This document shows, one piece after another, positions 57,466 to 64,000 of a stretch of DNA of 64,000 bases (the stretch's first letter is position 1; the number at the start of each line of letters is the position of its first letter). A model generated the notes under the pieces. The model was not told where the DNA came from. It saw nothing but the letters and a program-made list of their open reading frames with translations, and made no database searches. Source of the stretch: Streptomyces sp. A2-16 (GTDB taxonomy: Bacteria; Actinomycetota; Actinomycetes; Streptomycetales; Streptomycetaceae); assembly GCF_018128905.1 (NCBI RefSeq), contig NZ_CP063808.1, forward strand, positions 5,828,001 to 5,892,000, written 5' to 3'. A program made the translations under genes and the position numbers.

Positions 57466-58410
57466 TCAGCCGACGGGTACGAGTGCGACCGGGCAGTGCG
57501 CCCGGTGCAGCAGGGCATGGGTGAACGAGCCGGTGTGGGGGCCGAGGCCCCGCCCGTGCCGGTGGCGCGCCGTGATCACGACCAGGTCGGCCGCGCGCGT
57601 GGCCTCCACGAGCGCCCCGGCGGCACCGGTCCAGACCGTGTCGATCCGCACCCCCACCCCCGGGTGCTTCTCACGCGCCGCGGCCACCGTCATCCGGGGC
57701 ACGGCGGCCTCGCTGTCCAGCAGGGTCTTCAGATCCGCTTCCAGCGGCCCGGCGGGAGGCGTTCCCGGACCGCCCGACAGCTCCGGTACGGCCGACACGT
57801 GCAGAGCCCACACCCCGGCGCCTCGCCGACGTGCCTCCTCGAAGGCGAACAGCGCGGCACCGGCATCGACGTCGTCGGCCACCCCCACCAGCACCGTGCC
57901 GTGCTCCGGCTCGCCCGGCACCCACTCGCCGCGCACCACCAGCAGCGGGCTGCCGCAGCGGGCGGCCACCCGCAGGCTCACCGACCCCGCCAGCACTTCG
58001 GCGGCACGGCCCGCACCACGGCTGCCCAGCACGGTCAGCGCGGCCCGATCCCCACGCCGCACCAGCTCAGCAGCCGCCGGTTCCGGGCTCAGTGTCGCAA
58101 CGACGTCCAGTTCGGGGGCGCGCTCGCGCGCACGGGCGGCGGCGGCCTCCAGGACGTCCCGCGCCGTGTCGATGGGCGCGCGCCGATCGTGCGCACCGGG
58201 CCGGACCTCTGCGACTCCGTGACCGGCCCACGGCCAGGCGTGCAGGATCTCGAGCGGCGCGAGACGGGCCTGTGCCTCCTCCGCCGCTCGGTCGAGCGCG
58301 CGCCACGCCTGGTCCGATCCGTCCACACCGACCAGGACGTGCCCGCTCAGGGGCGGTCCTGGTGCGTGGACACCGTAGTCCCAGAGGTTCTTGTGGTCTC
58401 TCGTGCTCAT
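57466..58410 (-). CDS. Universal stress protein, tandem USP domains
   Basis: A 314-residue two-domain USP with a 22-residue N-terminal extension. Domain 1 is VLVGVDGSDQAWRALDRA with GSRGAGRAAEVLAGSVS; domain 2 is VLVGVADDVDAGAALFAFEE with TARHRHGRGLGPHTGSFTHALLHRAHCPVALVPVG. Here the second nucleotide loop is degenerate. It leads a short unit with the DUF1876 gene. I saw no box in the 59-base gap to the SRPBCC gene, so it may read from further upstream or have its own promoter. Confidence 0.92.
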   Translation of the reverse strand: MSTRDHKNLWDYGVHAPGPPLSGHVLVGVDGSDQAWRALDRAAEEAQARLAPLEILHAWPWAGHGVAEVRPGAHDRRAPIDTARDVLEAAAARARERAPELDVVATLSPEPAAAELVRRGDRAALTVLGSRGAGRAAEVLAGSVSLRVAARCGSPLLVVRGEWVPGEPEHGTVLVGVADDVDAGAALFAFEEARRRGAGVWALHVSAVPELSGGPGTPPAGPLEADLKTLLDSEAAVPRMTVAAAREKHPGVGVRIDTVWTGAAGALVEATRAADLVVITARHRHGRGLGPHTGSFTHALLHRAHCPVALVPVG

Positions 58411-58445
58411 CACTCCACCCCATCTCGTCCCGAAGGCCCTTGGAC

Positions 58446-58464
58446 GCCTCCGGGTGCCGGAGGC
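58446..58464 (-). terminator. Small hairpin after the SRPBCC gene
   Basis: GCCTCCGG and CCGGAGGC around three bases, five bases beyond the SRPBCC stop at 58470. Confidence 0.6.
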
Positions 58465-58469
58465 TCGGC

Positions 58470-59156
58470 TCACGGGCGTGCGTCGAGCCGGGTGCGCAGA
58501 TTGTGGAACTGCCGTGTCTGCATCACGAAGTGCGCGGGCTCCCCGAAGAGCAGGTCGAGCGGAGCCGCCAGCCAACGAGGCCGTCCCTGGCCGCGGGTGC
58601 GGACCACCAGGCGGCTCTCCCCGAAGGGGGCAGGACTCAGGTGGAAGCTCCAGACTCCGTCCAGACGGGCCGACGGCAGGGGGTCCGAGCCGGGGTCGAA
58701 GGAACGGCCGGAGGCCAGGTTCAGGTCGGAACGCAGCACGAGGGTGCGGTTCGGGTCCAGGCGGCACACGGTGAACCAGGACCTGCCGTCCTGTGTCGCG
58801 GGCAGGCGCTGTCCTGCCTCCAGCCGCTGCCACTTCGGGACGATTCGGTCGGCGCTGGGTTCCCCGAAGTGGTCCAGGCAGTCCCAGCTGTACCAGCCCG
58901 CGCGGTCGCCGCCCATCTGCACCAGCCAGGGCCAGACCTCCTCGGGCGGCGCCGGCAGCGTGGTGGCCATCGTCGAGGTGCCGTCGGCGTCCGGCACCAG
59001 TTCGTCGCCGGGGTAGGCGGTGTCGATCTCCTCCTGGGTCGCGCCCCAGGTCAGCAGCCTCGGCCGGAACCGGAGCGCGTAGAGTGCGACGGCCCCCCAG
59101 GTCAGCAGGGGGAGCAACAGGGCTCCCGTTCGTCGGCATGGTCGCGGTGCGGACAT
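58470..59156 (-). CDS. SRPBCC-fold protein with N-terminal membrane anchor
   Basis: A 228-residue protein. An N-terminal hydrophobic helix (TGALLLPLLTWGAVALYALRF) is followed by a Bet v1/SRPBCC-like domain: STMATTLPAPPEEVWPWLVQMGGDRAGWYSWDCLDHFGEPSADRIVPKWQ, then SRLVVRTRGQGRP. This is the pattern of actinobacterial SRPBCC proteins that bind small hydrophobic ligands. ATG 59156 or the preceding ATG 59159 may be used; GGGGG is nearby. Ligand and function unknown. Confidence 0.85.
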   Translation of the reverse strand: MSAPRPCRRTGALLLPLLTWGAVALYALRFRPRLLTWGATQEEIDTAYPGDELVPDADGTSTMATTLPAPPEEVWPWLVQMGGDRAGWYSWDCLDHFGEPSADRIVPKWQRLEAGQRLPATQDGRSWFTVCRLDPNRTLVLRSDLNLASGRSFDPGSDPLPSARLDGVWSFHLSPAPFGESRLVVRTRGQGRPRWLAAPLDLLFGEPAHFVMQTRQFHNLRTRLDARP

Positions 59157-59191
59157 CATGTCCCCCTTTCGCCCGAAGTCTGTGTGGGAGG

Positions 59192-59225
59192 CCGGTGCGC
59201 GGATGGGACGGGAGCCGCGCACCGG
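59192..59225. repeat. 11-bp inverted repeat between SRPBCC and coiled-coil genes
   Basis: CCGGTGCGCGG and CCGCGCACCGG with 12 bases between. It lies after the stop of the gene at 59337 on the minus strand, so it probably terminates that transcript. Confidence 0.6.
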
Positions 59226-59336
59226 CGGTCGTACGGGAGAGGTGTGCCGTTCGGCGCGACGGTCCTCGATCGGTCGGACATGCGGACTCCCTTCCTGGAC
59301 CGGCGACGCGACACCGATCTGCCGGCTCTCGGCCGG

Positions 59337-59570
59337 CTACGAGCCCCGGGATGTCAGGATGTCGTGGGCCCGGCCTGCTCCGTGGGCGGCACGGCCGCCA
59401 CCACCCGCAGGACCCGGGGCGCGCTCCAGTCCCTCGACGAGCGCCCGCACGGCCAGGGTGAGGGTGTCCACCCGCTCCTCCAGGGCCCGCACCCGTCGCT
59501 CCAGCGTCTTCGGGGTCCGTCCGGCGCGGGCGGGTCCGGTCTCCACGACGGACTCCTCGGTGTGCGGCAT
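59337..59570 (-). CDS. Small coiled-coil protein of unknown function
   Basis: A 77-residue protein with a heptad-like central helix TLERRVRALEERVDTLTLAVRALVEGLE between a short acidic start and a Gly/Ala-rich end. GGGAGGCGAAC precedes ATG 59570. The helix predicts dimerisation. It is divergent from the secreted-protein gene at 59860 and shares the box cluster at 59670-59779. No family recognised. Confidence 0.7.
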   Translation of the reverse strand: MPHTEESVVETGPARAGRTPKTLERRVRALEERVDTLTLAVRALVEGLERAPGPAGGGGRAAHGAGRAHDILTSRGS

Positions 59571-59669
59571 GTTCGCCTCCCGGTTGCGCGACGGCGGGGG
59601 CGGCGCCCGTCGGGCGCCGGAATCCGCCCCTGCCCTTCCAGTGTCCTCGGCGTCCGGGCGGGGACGGGA

Positions 59670-59779
59670 GGGCCGAAGGGACCCGGGCAGGGGGCGATCG
59701 GCCCTCCGCCGCTCACCGTCCGGTGGCCGTTCGGCGTGACGGTGTGCCGAACGGCCGGCGGAACAGGTCCGACCGGCCC
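59670..59779. promoter_or_regulatory. Cluster of dormancy-type boxes between coiled-coil and secreted-protein genes
   Basis: GGGCCGAAGGGACC (59670, one mismatch), GGGGCGATCGGCCC (59691, one mismatch) and GGTCCGACCGGCCC (59766-59779, exact). Between them an 11-bp hairpin GGCCGTTCGGC / GCCGAACGGCC (59725-59735, 59746-59756) carries two box cores. The exact box ends 80 bases before ATG 59860. Confidence 0.65.
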
Positions 59780-59859
59780 GCCGGGCGTCTCCGCCCCCGC
59801 GATGTACTGGTGGCGGGGGCAGATCTGCACTCCTCCACGAAGCAAGGAGGAAGAACGTC

Positions 59860-60348
59860 ATGTCCACGAACCGCACGTTCCGTCACATCGCAGCGGGAAC
59901 CGTCGTACTGGCCCTCGGACTGCTCACCACGGTGACCCTCAGCGGTGACACGGCGGACGCCTCGTCCACCGCCGCCGCGCCGGGCCGCAGCGGCAGCCCG
60001 ACGTCCGCTGTCGACCGGGTCGCCGACTTCTACGGCACCTACGTCGACGTCCTGCACGACTCCGGCCACGGACAGCTCTCCGGCGCCCTGCGCTCCCACT
60101 ACCTCACGCCCGGTCTGCAACGCAGCCTGGCCCGTTGGGAGGCGGCCCACCACCAGGACGGCGTGCTGCGCGCCAAGGGCGTCCCCGACCAGTGGTCCGT
60201 CGTCCACAACGACAGCGGCATGGGCCACTGCTGGAGCCGGGTCACGCTGACCGTGCAGGATTCCGGCCACCGCGCGCACCGTACGCACCTGATGGTCCAG
60301 TCCGACCTGGCGACCGGTCTCATCTCCGGCATCAAGACCATCCGGTGA
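59860..60348 (+). CDS. Secreted protein of unknown function
   Basis: A 162-residue protein with a Sec-type signal peptide (basic MSTNRTFRH, hydrophobic AAGTVVLALGLLTTVTLS, cleavage probably near ADA-SS). The mature domain (VDRVADFYGTYVDVLHDSG, LRSHYLTPGLQRSLARWEAAHHQDGVLRA, SRVTLTVQDSGHRAHRTHLMVQSDLATGLISGI) suggests a small alpha/beta fold like the NTF2 group, but I cannot name a family. AAGGAGG precedes the ATG. The dense cluster of boxes upstream is the main clue that it belongs to the low-oxygen response. Confidence 0.8.
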   Translation: MSTNRTFRHIAAGTVVLALGLLTTVTLSGDTADASSTAAAPGRSGSPTSAVDRVADFYGTYVDVLHDSGHGQLSGALRSHYLTPGLQRSLARWEAAHHQDGVLRAKGVPDQWSVVHNDSGMGHCWSRVTLTVQDSGHRAHRTHLMVQSDLATGLISGIKTIR

Positions 60349-60731
60349 CGGTGCCGTGGAACGACCCGCCGACACTGCTCGAGCCGACCGCGGCCGATCG
60401 TGGCGAGACAGCGCGCCGCGGTCCTTCCTCATGGGCCGGACGGCCCTCAGCGAGGTCCGTCCGGCTCTGCCCCGCGACCCTGCCGACCCGCATGCTGGAC
60501 AGTGCACCCGCGAGACGGCCGTACGAACTTCCGCGCCCTCACCCACGGTTCGTGCGCGACGGTCCGGGACGTGACCTCCGTCCAGCGGGCGAGCGGCGCC
60601 GGGTCGCACCACAGCGGGACGGCAACTGGCAGGCAGGCCCGTCGAGGGATCCGGCGCCGCGAACCTACGTCGTCCGCCCCGCGCGCCATGGAGACGCACA
60701 GTCCGCGACTCACAGAACGGCGACACCGGCC
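60349..60731. other. 383-base interval with two boxes, no recognised gene
   Basis: An exact box GGGCCGGACGGCCC (60433-60446) and a one-mismatch box GGTCCGTCCGGCTC (60454-60467), centres 21 bases apart, lie here. The nearest downstream start is the pseudogene at 60732, 265 bases on. No convincing reading frame is visible between. Confidence 0.6.
60433..60446 (+). promoter_or_regulatory. Exact dormancy-type box upstream of a decayed nitroreductase
   Basis: GGGCCGGACGGCCC, the same 14 bases as the copy at 50540. With its partner at 60454 it may be what remains of the control region of the lost nitroreductase gene. Confidence 0.6.
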
Positions 60732-61050
60732 ATGACCGTCATCCAGGCCCCGTCCGACACCGCGGCCCGCTGCCTCGTGCGCGCCGCCGTCCGCGCGCCT
60801 TCTCCCTGCAACACGCAGCCCTGGCGCTTCAGCACCGGAAACGGCGAGGTGCGACTGTACGCCGATCCCGCCCGTGGGCTGCCGGTCGCACCGAGGTGCT
60901 CCGGCCGCTGCTGCAGGTGACCCGCGACGACGCGTGGTTCTTCGACACCGAACTGCTCCTGCTCGCCGAGCACAACGGCCTGCGCGTCGTACTTCCGTTG
61001 CGCTGGATCCGGGGCCGCGCCCGGGCCCGCCGCAACCGCTCCACCGGCCG
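60732..61050 (+). pseudogene. Chimeric remnant: Acg-like nitroreductase start joined to glycosyltransferase fragment
   Basis: From ATG 60732, the first 53 residues (AAVRAPSPCNTQPWRFSTGNGEVRLYADPARGLPVA) are the N terminus of an Acg-like nitroreductase. The frame then loses similarity and stops at 60920. In a second frame from about 60896 the sequence reads TRDDAWFFDTELLLLAEHNGLRVVLPLRWI, which matches the DxxWFFDTELLVLAE region of family 2 glycosyltransferases, and again decays by about 61050. Two gene fragments seem to have been joined by deletion. Neither part keeps a complete domain. Confidence 0.75.
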
Positions 61051-61196
61051 GCGCCTGCGCCCGGTACCGCTGTGCCGGGCGGCGGGATCGTGGCCGTGTT
61101 CCGGGTGCCGTCGACGATCTGGCCATGCGGAGAGGGCGTGGTCGACGCGAGCGCTCGCCCGGCGGACGCCCGCCGACGGCGCGCACACCGCCGGCG

Positions 61197-62195
61197 TCAA
61201 CGCATGACCGTCACCGGCACGGTGTCCTCGATCACCGCGTGACCGTCCTCCAGGGAGTTCCAGTACGCGGTGAGCAGGCCGGCGCCGGAGCGGGTCGCCC
61301 GGTAGGGGATCGTCACGTCGAAGGTGCCCCGGGTCCCGGTGCCGGAGGTCGCCGTGGCGTAGACGTCGGCCGCGGTGTGTCCGGCGGCGTCGGTGATCTT
61401 CAGCCGGAAGGTGGCCTCGAACGTGTTGGCGCTGCCCCAGACCCGGACCGGCGTGCGGACGGTGTCACCGATCAGCGGGGACTCGACGAGGACGAGAGGC
61501 GCCAGCTCCTCGAAGTCGGCGCGGCCCACCGGCCCGTTGAGGACGATGCCCTCGCCTCCGAAGGTCGTCACCGGCTTGCCGTCCACTTCGAAGCGCACCT
61601 TCTCGATGGCCGGGAAGCGGGTGGCGGTGAACACGACCTGGGCGAGCCGGGCCCGCATGGACAGGCTGCCGCCGCCGTCGTCGTAGCGGCCGGACAGGTC
61701 CACGGTGGCCACGTGCCGGTGCACCACGATCGACCGGAGCGCCGTGCCCGAGGGGATGGCCGTGGTGCGCCGCTGGCCGCGTTCGTAGCGGCTCGGCCCG
61801 GCCAGCAGGGCACGCAGCGCGCCCGCCGCGGTGGCGGGCGGGGTCACGGCGCGCGGTGCGGGCGAGATCTTCTCGCCGTGCAGGAAGTAGACGGATGCCC
61901 GCACCTGACGCCGGGTGCCGCTCGGTGCGGAGGGTGTCACCGGTGCTGCGGACGTTCCGGGGCCGCTGGGGGTGGACGGCGTTCCGGTGCCGCCCGTGCC
62001 GCCTGTGCCCGGAGCTGCGGGTGTGCTGGGTGCGGTGGCTGTGCTCGACGGTTCGGTGCCGGGTGAGGTGCCCTCGGCGCCGGTGTCGCTGCCGCACGCG
62101 CTCGTCGCGGGTGCCACGAGCAGGACTGCCACGGCGGCGATCACGGGCCGTCGCAGCCAGGAGGACGTTCGCGGAACGGGTGTGGTGGTGGACAT
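61197..62195 (-). CDS. GerMN-domain lipoprotein with Gmad2-like C-terminal domain
   Basis: A 332-residue lipoprotein. The signal peptide RRPVIAAVAVLLVAPATSACG ends in a lipobox with Cys near residue 34. A Ser/Thr/Pro/Gly-rich linker follows, then a GerMN domain (RASVYFLHGEKISPAPRAV, GALRALLAGPSRYE, ATVDLSGRYDDGGGSLSMRARLAQVVFTATRFPAIEKVRFEVDG) and an Ig-like Gmad2 domain (LVLVESPLIGDTVRTPVRVWGSANTFEATFRLKI). ATG 62195 is eight bases after GGAGG. It probably sits on the outer face of the membrane. Function is unknown; paired boxes precede it. Confidence 0.9.
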   Translation of the reverse strand: MSTTTPVPRTSSWLRRPVIAAVAVLLVAPATSACGSDTGAEGTSPGTEPSSTATAPSTPAAPGTGGTGGTGTPSTPSGPGTSAAPVTPSAPSGTRRQVRASVYFLHGEKISPAPRAVTPPATAAGALRALLAGPSRYERGQRRTTAIPSGTALRSIVVHRHVATVDLSGRYDDGGGSLSMRARLAQVVFTATRFPAIEKVRFEVDGKPVTTFGGEGIVLNGPVGRADFEELAPLVLVESPLIGDTVRTPVRVWGSANTFEATFRLKITDAAGHTAADVYATATSGTGTRGTFDVTIPYRATRSGAGLLTAYWNSLEDGHAVIEDTVPVTVMR

Positions 62196-62245
62196 GGCAT
62201 GCTCCTCCGACGATTCCAGCCAACTCCTTGAGCGGAGGCGCTCCA

Positions 62246-62284
62246 AGTGCCGTACGGACCAGGGCATATGGGCCGTACGGCACT
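62246..62284. promoter_or_regulatory. 12-bp inverted repeat made of two dormancy-type boxes
   Basis: AGTGCCGTACGG (62246-62257) and CCGTACGGCACT (62273-62284) are exact complements. They contain GTGCCGTACGGACC (62247) and GGGCCGTACGGCAC (62270), each one mismatch from the box, with centres 23 bases apart and 51 bases before the lipoprotein start. It could also terminate the upstream gene. Confidence 0.55.
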
Positions 62285-62318
62285 CGTCACGGGCGTGGGC
62301 GCGTCGGCTGACGCGGGA

Positions 62319-64000
62319 TCAGGTGCGCGGGGTCGGCCAGGGGCGGGGCCGGCGGCGGGCCGCCACGTCCTCGACCCAGCCGGCCAGCAGGACGGCCCCG
62401 CCGACGAGGGGCCATGCGAGCAGGAACAGGAACCAGTCGGCCTCCAGCGGCAGGACCGTCTCCAGGGCGTGCACCTGCCACATCCGGTCGATGAGGAGCA
62501 CGCCCAGGACGAGGGCCACCTCGTGCCACAGATACACGGTGACCGCACGGGCGTTGAGCAGCACCACCGCCGCGTGCACCGGCCGGTACCGGCGGACCCA
62601 TGCGTCGCCCGCCGGGCGGAAGCGCATCAGCAGCAGGACGAAGCCGAACGACCACAGGGCTTGCGCCAGGGGGATCTCACCGAGGTCGTAGCCCTCGTCG
62701 GTGGGGTGGGTGAACGCGAACCAGCCGCCGATCGCCGTCGTCAGCACGGCCAGGGCCCACACCCGCGGTGCGGGGAGCCGGCGGATCAGGCCGTCGCGGT
62801 GGGCGAAGCCCAGCAGCCAGCAGGCTCCGAAGACCACCAGGTCGGTGACCGGGCCCCGCAGGGCCTCGGGCAAGGGGACGAGACCGGTCTGAGCGACCTC
62901 GGCGAGCACGAGGAACCCCACCACGCACACCCACGGTCCCTTGCGGAACACCCGCAGCAGAAGGGGCGAGAGCAGGACGAACAGGAGGTAGGCCCGGATG
63001 TACCAGAGAGGGGCGGCGATCTGCGACGCCCACTCGCTGCCGTCGGTCGGCGGATCGCGCAACGGCACGATCCACCAGAGAAGTTCGGCCCAGCCGGCGA
63101 TGCCCCGGCCGTTCTCCCCCGGATTCCATCCCTGCCGGAACATGGCGCCCACCACACAGCCGGCGAACGCCCACAGCGGTGGCAGCAGACGGCGCATACG
63201 GGCCCGTACCACCGCCGTGGCGCTGCGGTCGTGCCGGTCCAGGGAGCGGGCCATCAGGGAGCCCGCCAGGGCGAACATCACCCCCATGGCGGGGAAGACC
63301 AGGGTGAGCCAGGCCCAGTTGAAGGCGTGGTAGGCCACCACGCGGATCAGAGCGAGGGCGCGGAGGAGGTCCAGGTAGAGGTCTCGGCCGCCCTTTTTCG
63401 GTGGCTCCGGTTCCGCCTGCGTCCGCGGGTGTGCATGCGCGGGCGGCGGGACGGTCGGCGGTGGCGGAGGCAGGAGGCGCGGTGCCGCGGGCGCGGTCAC
63501 CCGGCCGGTGCGGCGCAGTTTGTGCCAGCGCAGCCCGGCTCCCGTCATCGCGGTGACGCAGGACTGGATCAGCACGAGGTACAGCAGCTGTCGGTAGACG
63601 AGCTGCTGCAGCGGCAGTGCCCACAGCACCCGCAGCCTCTCCCCGTCCAGCCGCAGCGCGTAGCCGGCGCACAGCAGCTGCACGGCCAGCAGCCCGCCCC
63701 AGGCCAGCAGCGTGCGCCGTGGGTCCTGGAAGAGGAGTCCGTACAGCAGGAACAGGTCGATCAGAGGAGACAGCAGGGGCGTCAGGACCGTGAACAGGGC
63801 GACCACGGCGAGGCCGTAGCGGCCGAAGTGGCCCGCGTGCCCGCGCTCGACGACCGCGTGGCGGTGCTTCCACATCGCCTGGAGCGTGCCGTAGCTCCAC
63901 CGGTAGCGCTGCCGCCACAGCTGCCCGAGCGTGGCGGGTGCCTCGGTCCAGCCGCGGGCACGCTCCTCGTAGACCACGTCCCAGCCGCCCCGGTGCAGCG
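62319..64000 (-). CDS. Glycosyltransferase-acyltransferase fusion, 5' part cut by window edge
   Basis: The visible 560 residues open in a family 2 glycosyltransferase (VYEERARGWTEAPATLGQLWRQRYRWSYGTLQAMWKHR, with the processive QxxRW motif) and its following membrane helices. A proline-rich linker (near residue 175) leads to a family 3 acyltransferase (DLYLDLLRALALIRVVAYHAFNWAWLTLVFPAMGVMFALAGSLMA, about ten helices). Such fusions make and O-acylate a surface polysaccharide or glycolipid. The reading frame is open to the window end, so the catalytic N terminus lies outside. Product unknown. Confidence 0.88.
   Translation of the reverse strand, partial: LHRGGWDVVYEERARGWTEAPATLGQLWRQRYRWSYGTLQAMWKHRHAVVERGHAGHFGRYGLAVVALFTVLTPLLSPLIDLFLLYGLLFQDPRRTLLAWGGLLAVQLLCAGYALRLDGERLRVLWALPLQQLVYRQLLYLVLIQSCVTAMTGAGLRWHKLRRTGRVTAPAAPRLLPPPPPTVPPPAHAHPRTQAEPEPPKKGGRDLYLDLLRALALIRVVAYHAFNWAWLTLVFPAMGVMFALAGSLMARSLDRHDRSATAVVRARMRRLLPPLWAFAGCVVGAMFRQGWNPGENGRGIAGWAELLWWIVPLRDPPTDGSEWASQIAAPLWYIRAYLLFVLLSPLLLRVFRKGPWVCVVGFLVLAEVAQTGLVPLPEALRGPVTDLVVFGACWLLGFAHRDGLIRRLPAPRVWALAVLTTAIGGWFAFTHPTDEGYDLGEIPLAQALWSFGFVLLLMRFRPAGDAWVRRYRPVHAAVVLLNARAVTVYLWHEVALVLGVLLIDRMWQVHALETVLPLEADWFLFLLAWPLVGGAVLLAGWVEDVAARRRPRPWPTPRT

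Noticed and set aside
1..64000. Insertion sequences, transposases, integrases, tRNA or rRNA genes
   Set aside because: None of the reading frames shows such a protein and no tRNA-like cloverleaf or attachment duplication was seen by eye; a dedicated search was not possible.

Overview
This is high-GC actinobacterial chromosome, almost certainly Streptomyces or a close relative. The evidence is the strong GC bias at third codon positions, the frequent GTG starts, ATGA stop/start couplings and GGAGG ribosome sites, and a set of families typical of that genus: Acg-type nitroreductases, tandem universal stress proteins (USPs), CBS-BON proteins, DUF1876, DUF1918 and a GerMN lipoprotein. I saw no rRNA, tRNA, insertion sequence, phage gene or CRISPR array.

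The window reads as one dormancy/low-oxygen island. Many genes have counterparts among the products controlled by the mycobacterial DosR/DevR system: seven tandem USPs, three CBS-BON proteins, Hsp20, two Rv1733c-like membrane proteins, an Rv1738-like DUF1876 protein, an HPF-like ribosome factor, two intact Acg-like nitroreductases plus a fragment of a third, three flavin-reductase-fold (PNPOx) proteins, a CtpF-like P-type ATPase, a DosS-like GAF-GAF histidine kinase (27491-29215) and a DosR-like LuxR regulator (41346-42056). By eye I found one palindrome, GGNCCGNNCGGNCC, 18 times exactly and at least 16 times with one mismatch. Nearly all copies lie between genes, often in divergent promoter regions, and one lies ahead of the regulator gene itself. 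I propose it is the operator read by this two-component system.

Layout. 1-5154 (minus): USP, SHOCT-like protein, nitroreductase, amino-acid permease, arginine deiminase and the start of ornithine carbamoyltransferase (arginine fermentation). 5396-15513: USPs, CBS-BON proteins, MBL/beta-CASP hydrolase, OsmC, Hsp20, Rv1733c-like and DUF4389 proteins. 15620-20067 (plus): four-gene 2-oxoacid oxidoreductase with a flavoprotein/ferredoxin subunit. 20132-27288 (minus): GAF regulator, aldehyde dehydrogenase, DUF779, alcohol dehydrogenase and the three-gene PntAB transhydrogenase. 27491-42419: sensor kinase, GAPDH, HPF-like factor, PNPOx proteins, USPs, phosphoketolase, a second alcohol dehydrogenase, nitroreductase, Rv1733c-like protein, response regulator and a 31-residue micro-ORF. 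42637-50443 (minus): a nine-gene A/V-type ATPase. 50623-57000: CBS-BON, P-type ATPase with two RCK proteins, DUF1918 and a cysteine hydrolase. 57144-64000: DUF1876, USP, SRPBCC protein, small coiled-coil protein, secreted protein, a decayed nitroreductase/glycosyltransferase chimera, GerMN lipoprotein and a glycosyltransferase-acyltransferase cut by the window edge.

Taken together the enzymes could yield ATP and rebalance redox without respiration. Arginine deiminase and phosphoketolase can give substrate-level ATP. The oxidoreductase, dehydrogenases and transhydrogenase can move electrons between pyruvate-type acids, alcohols, NADH and NADPH. The A/V-ATPase and P-type ATPase manage ion gradients. 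Ribosome-hibernation, chaperone and USP functions would protect idle cells.
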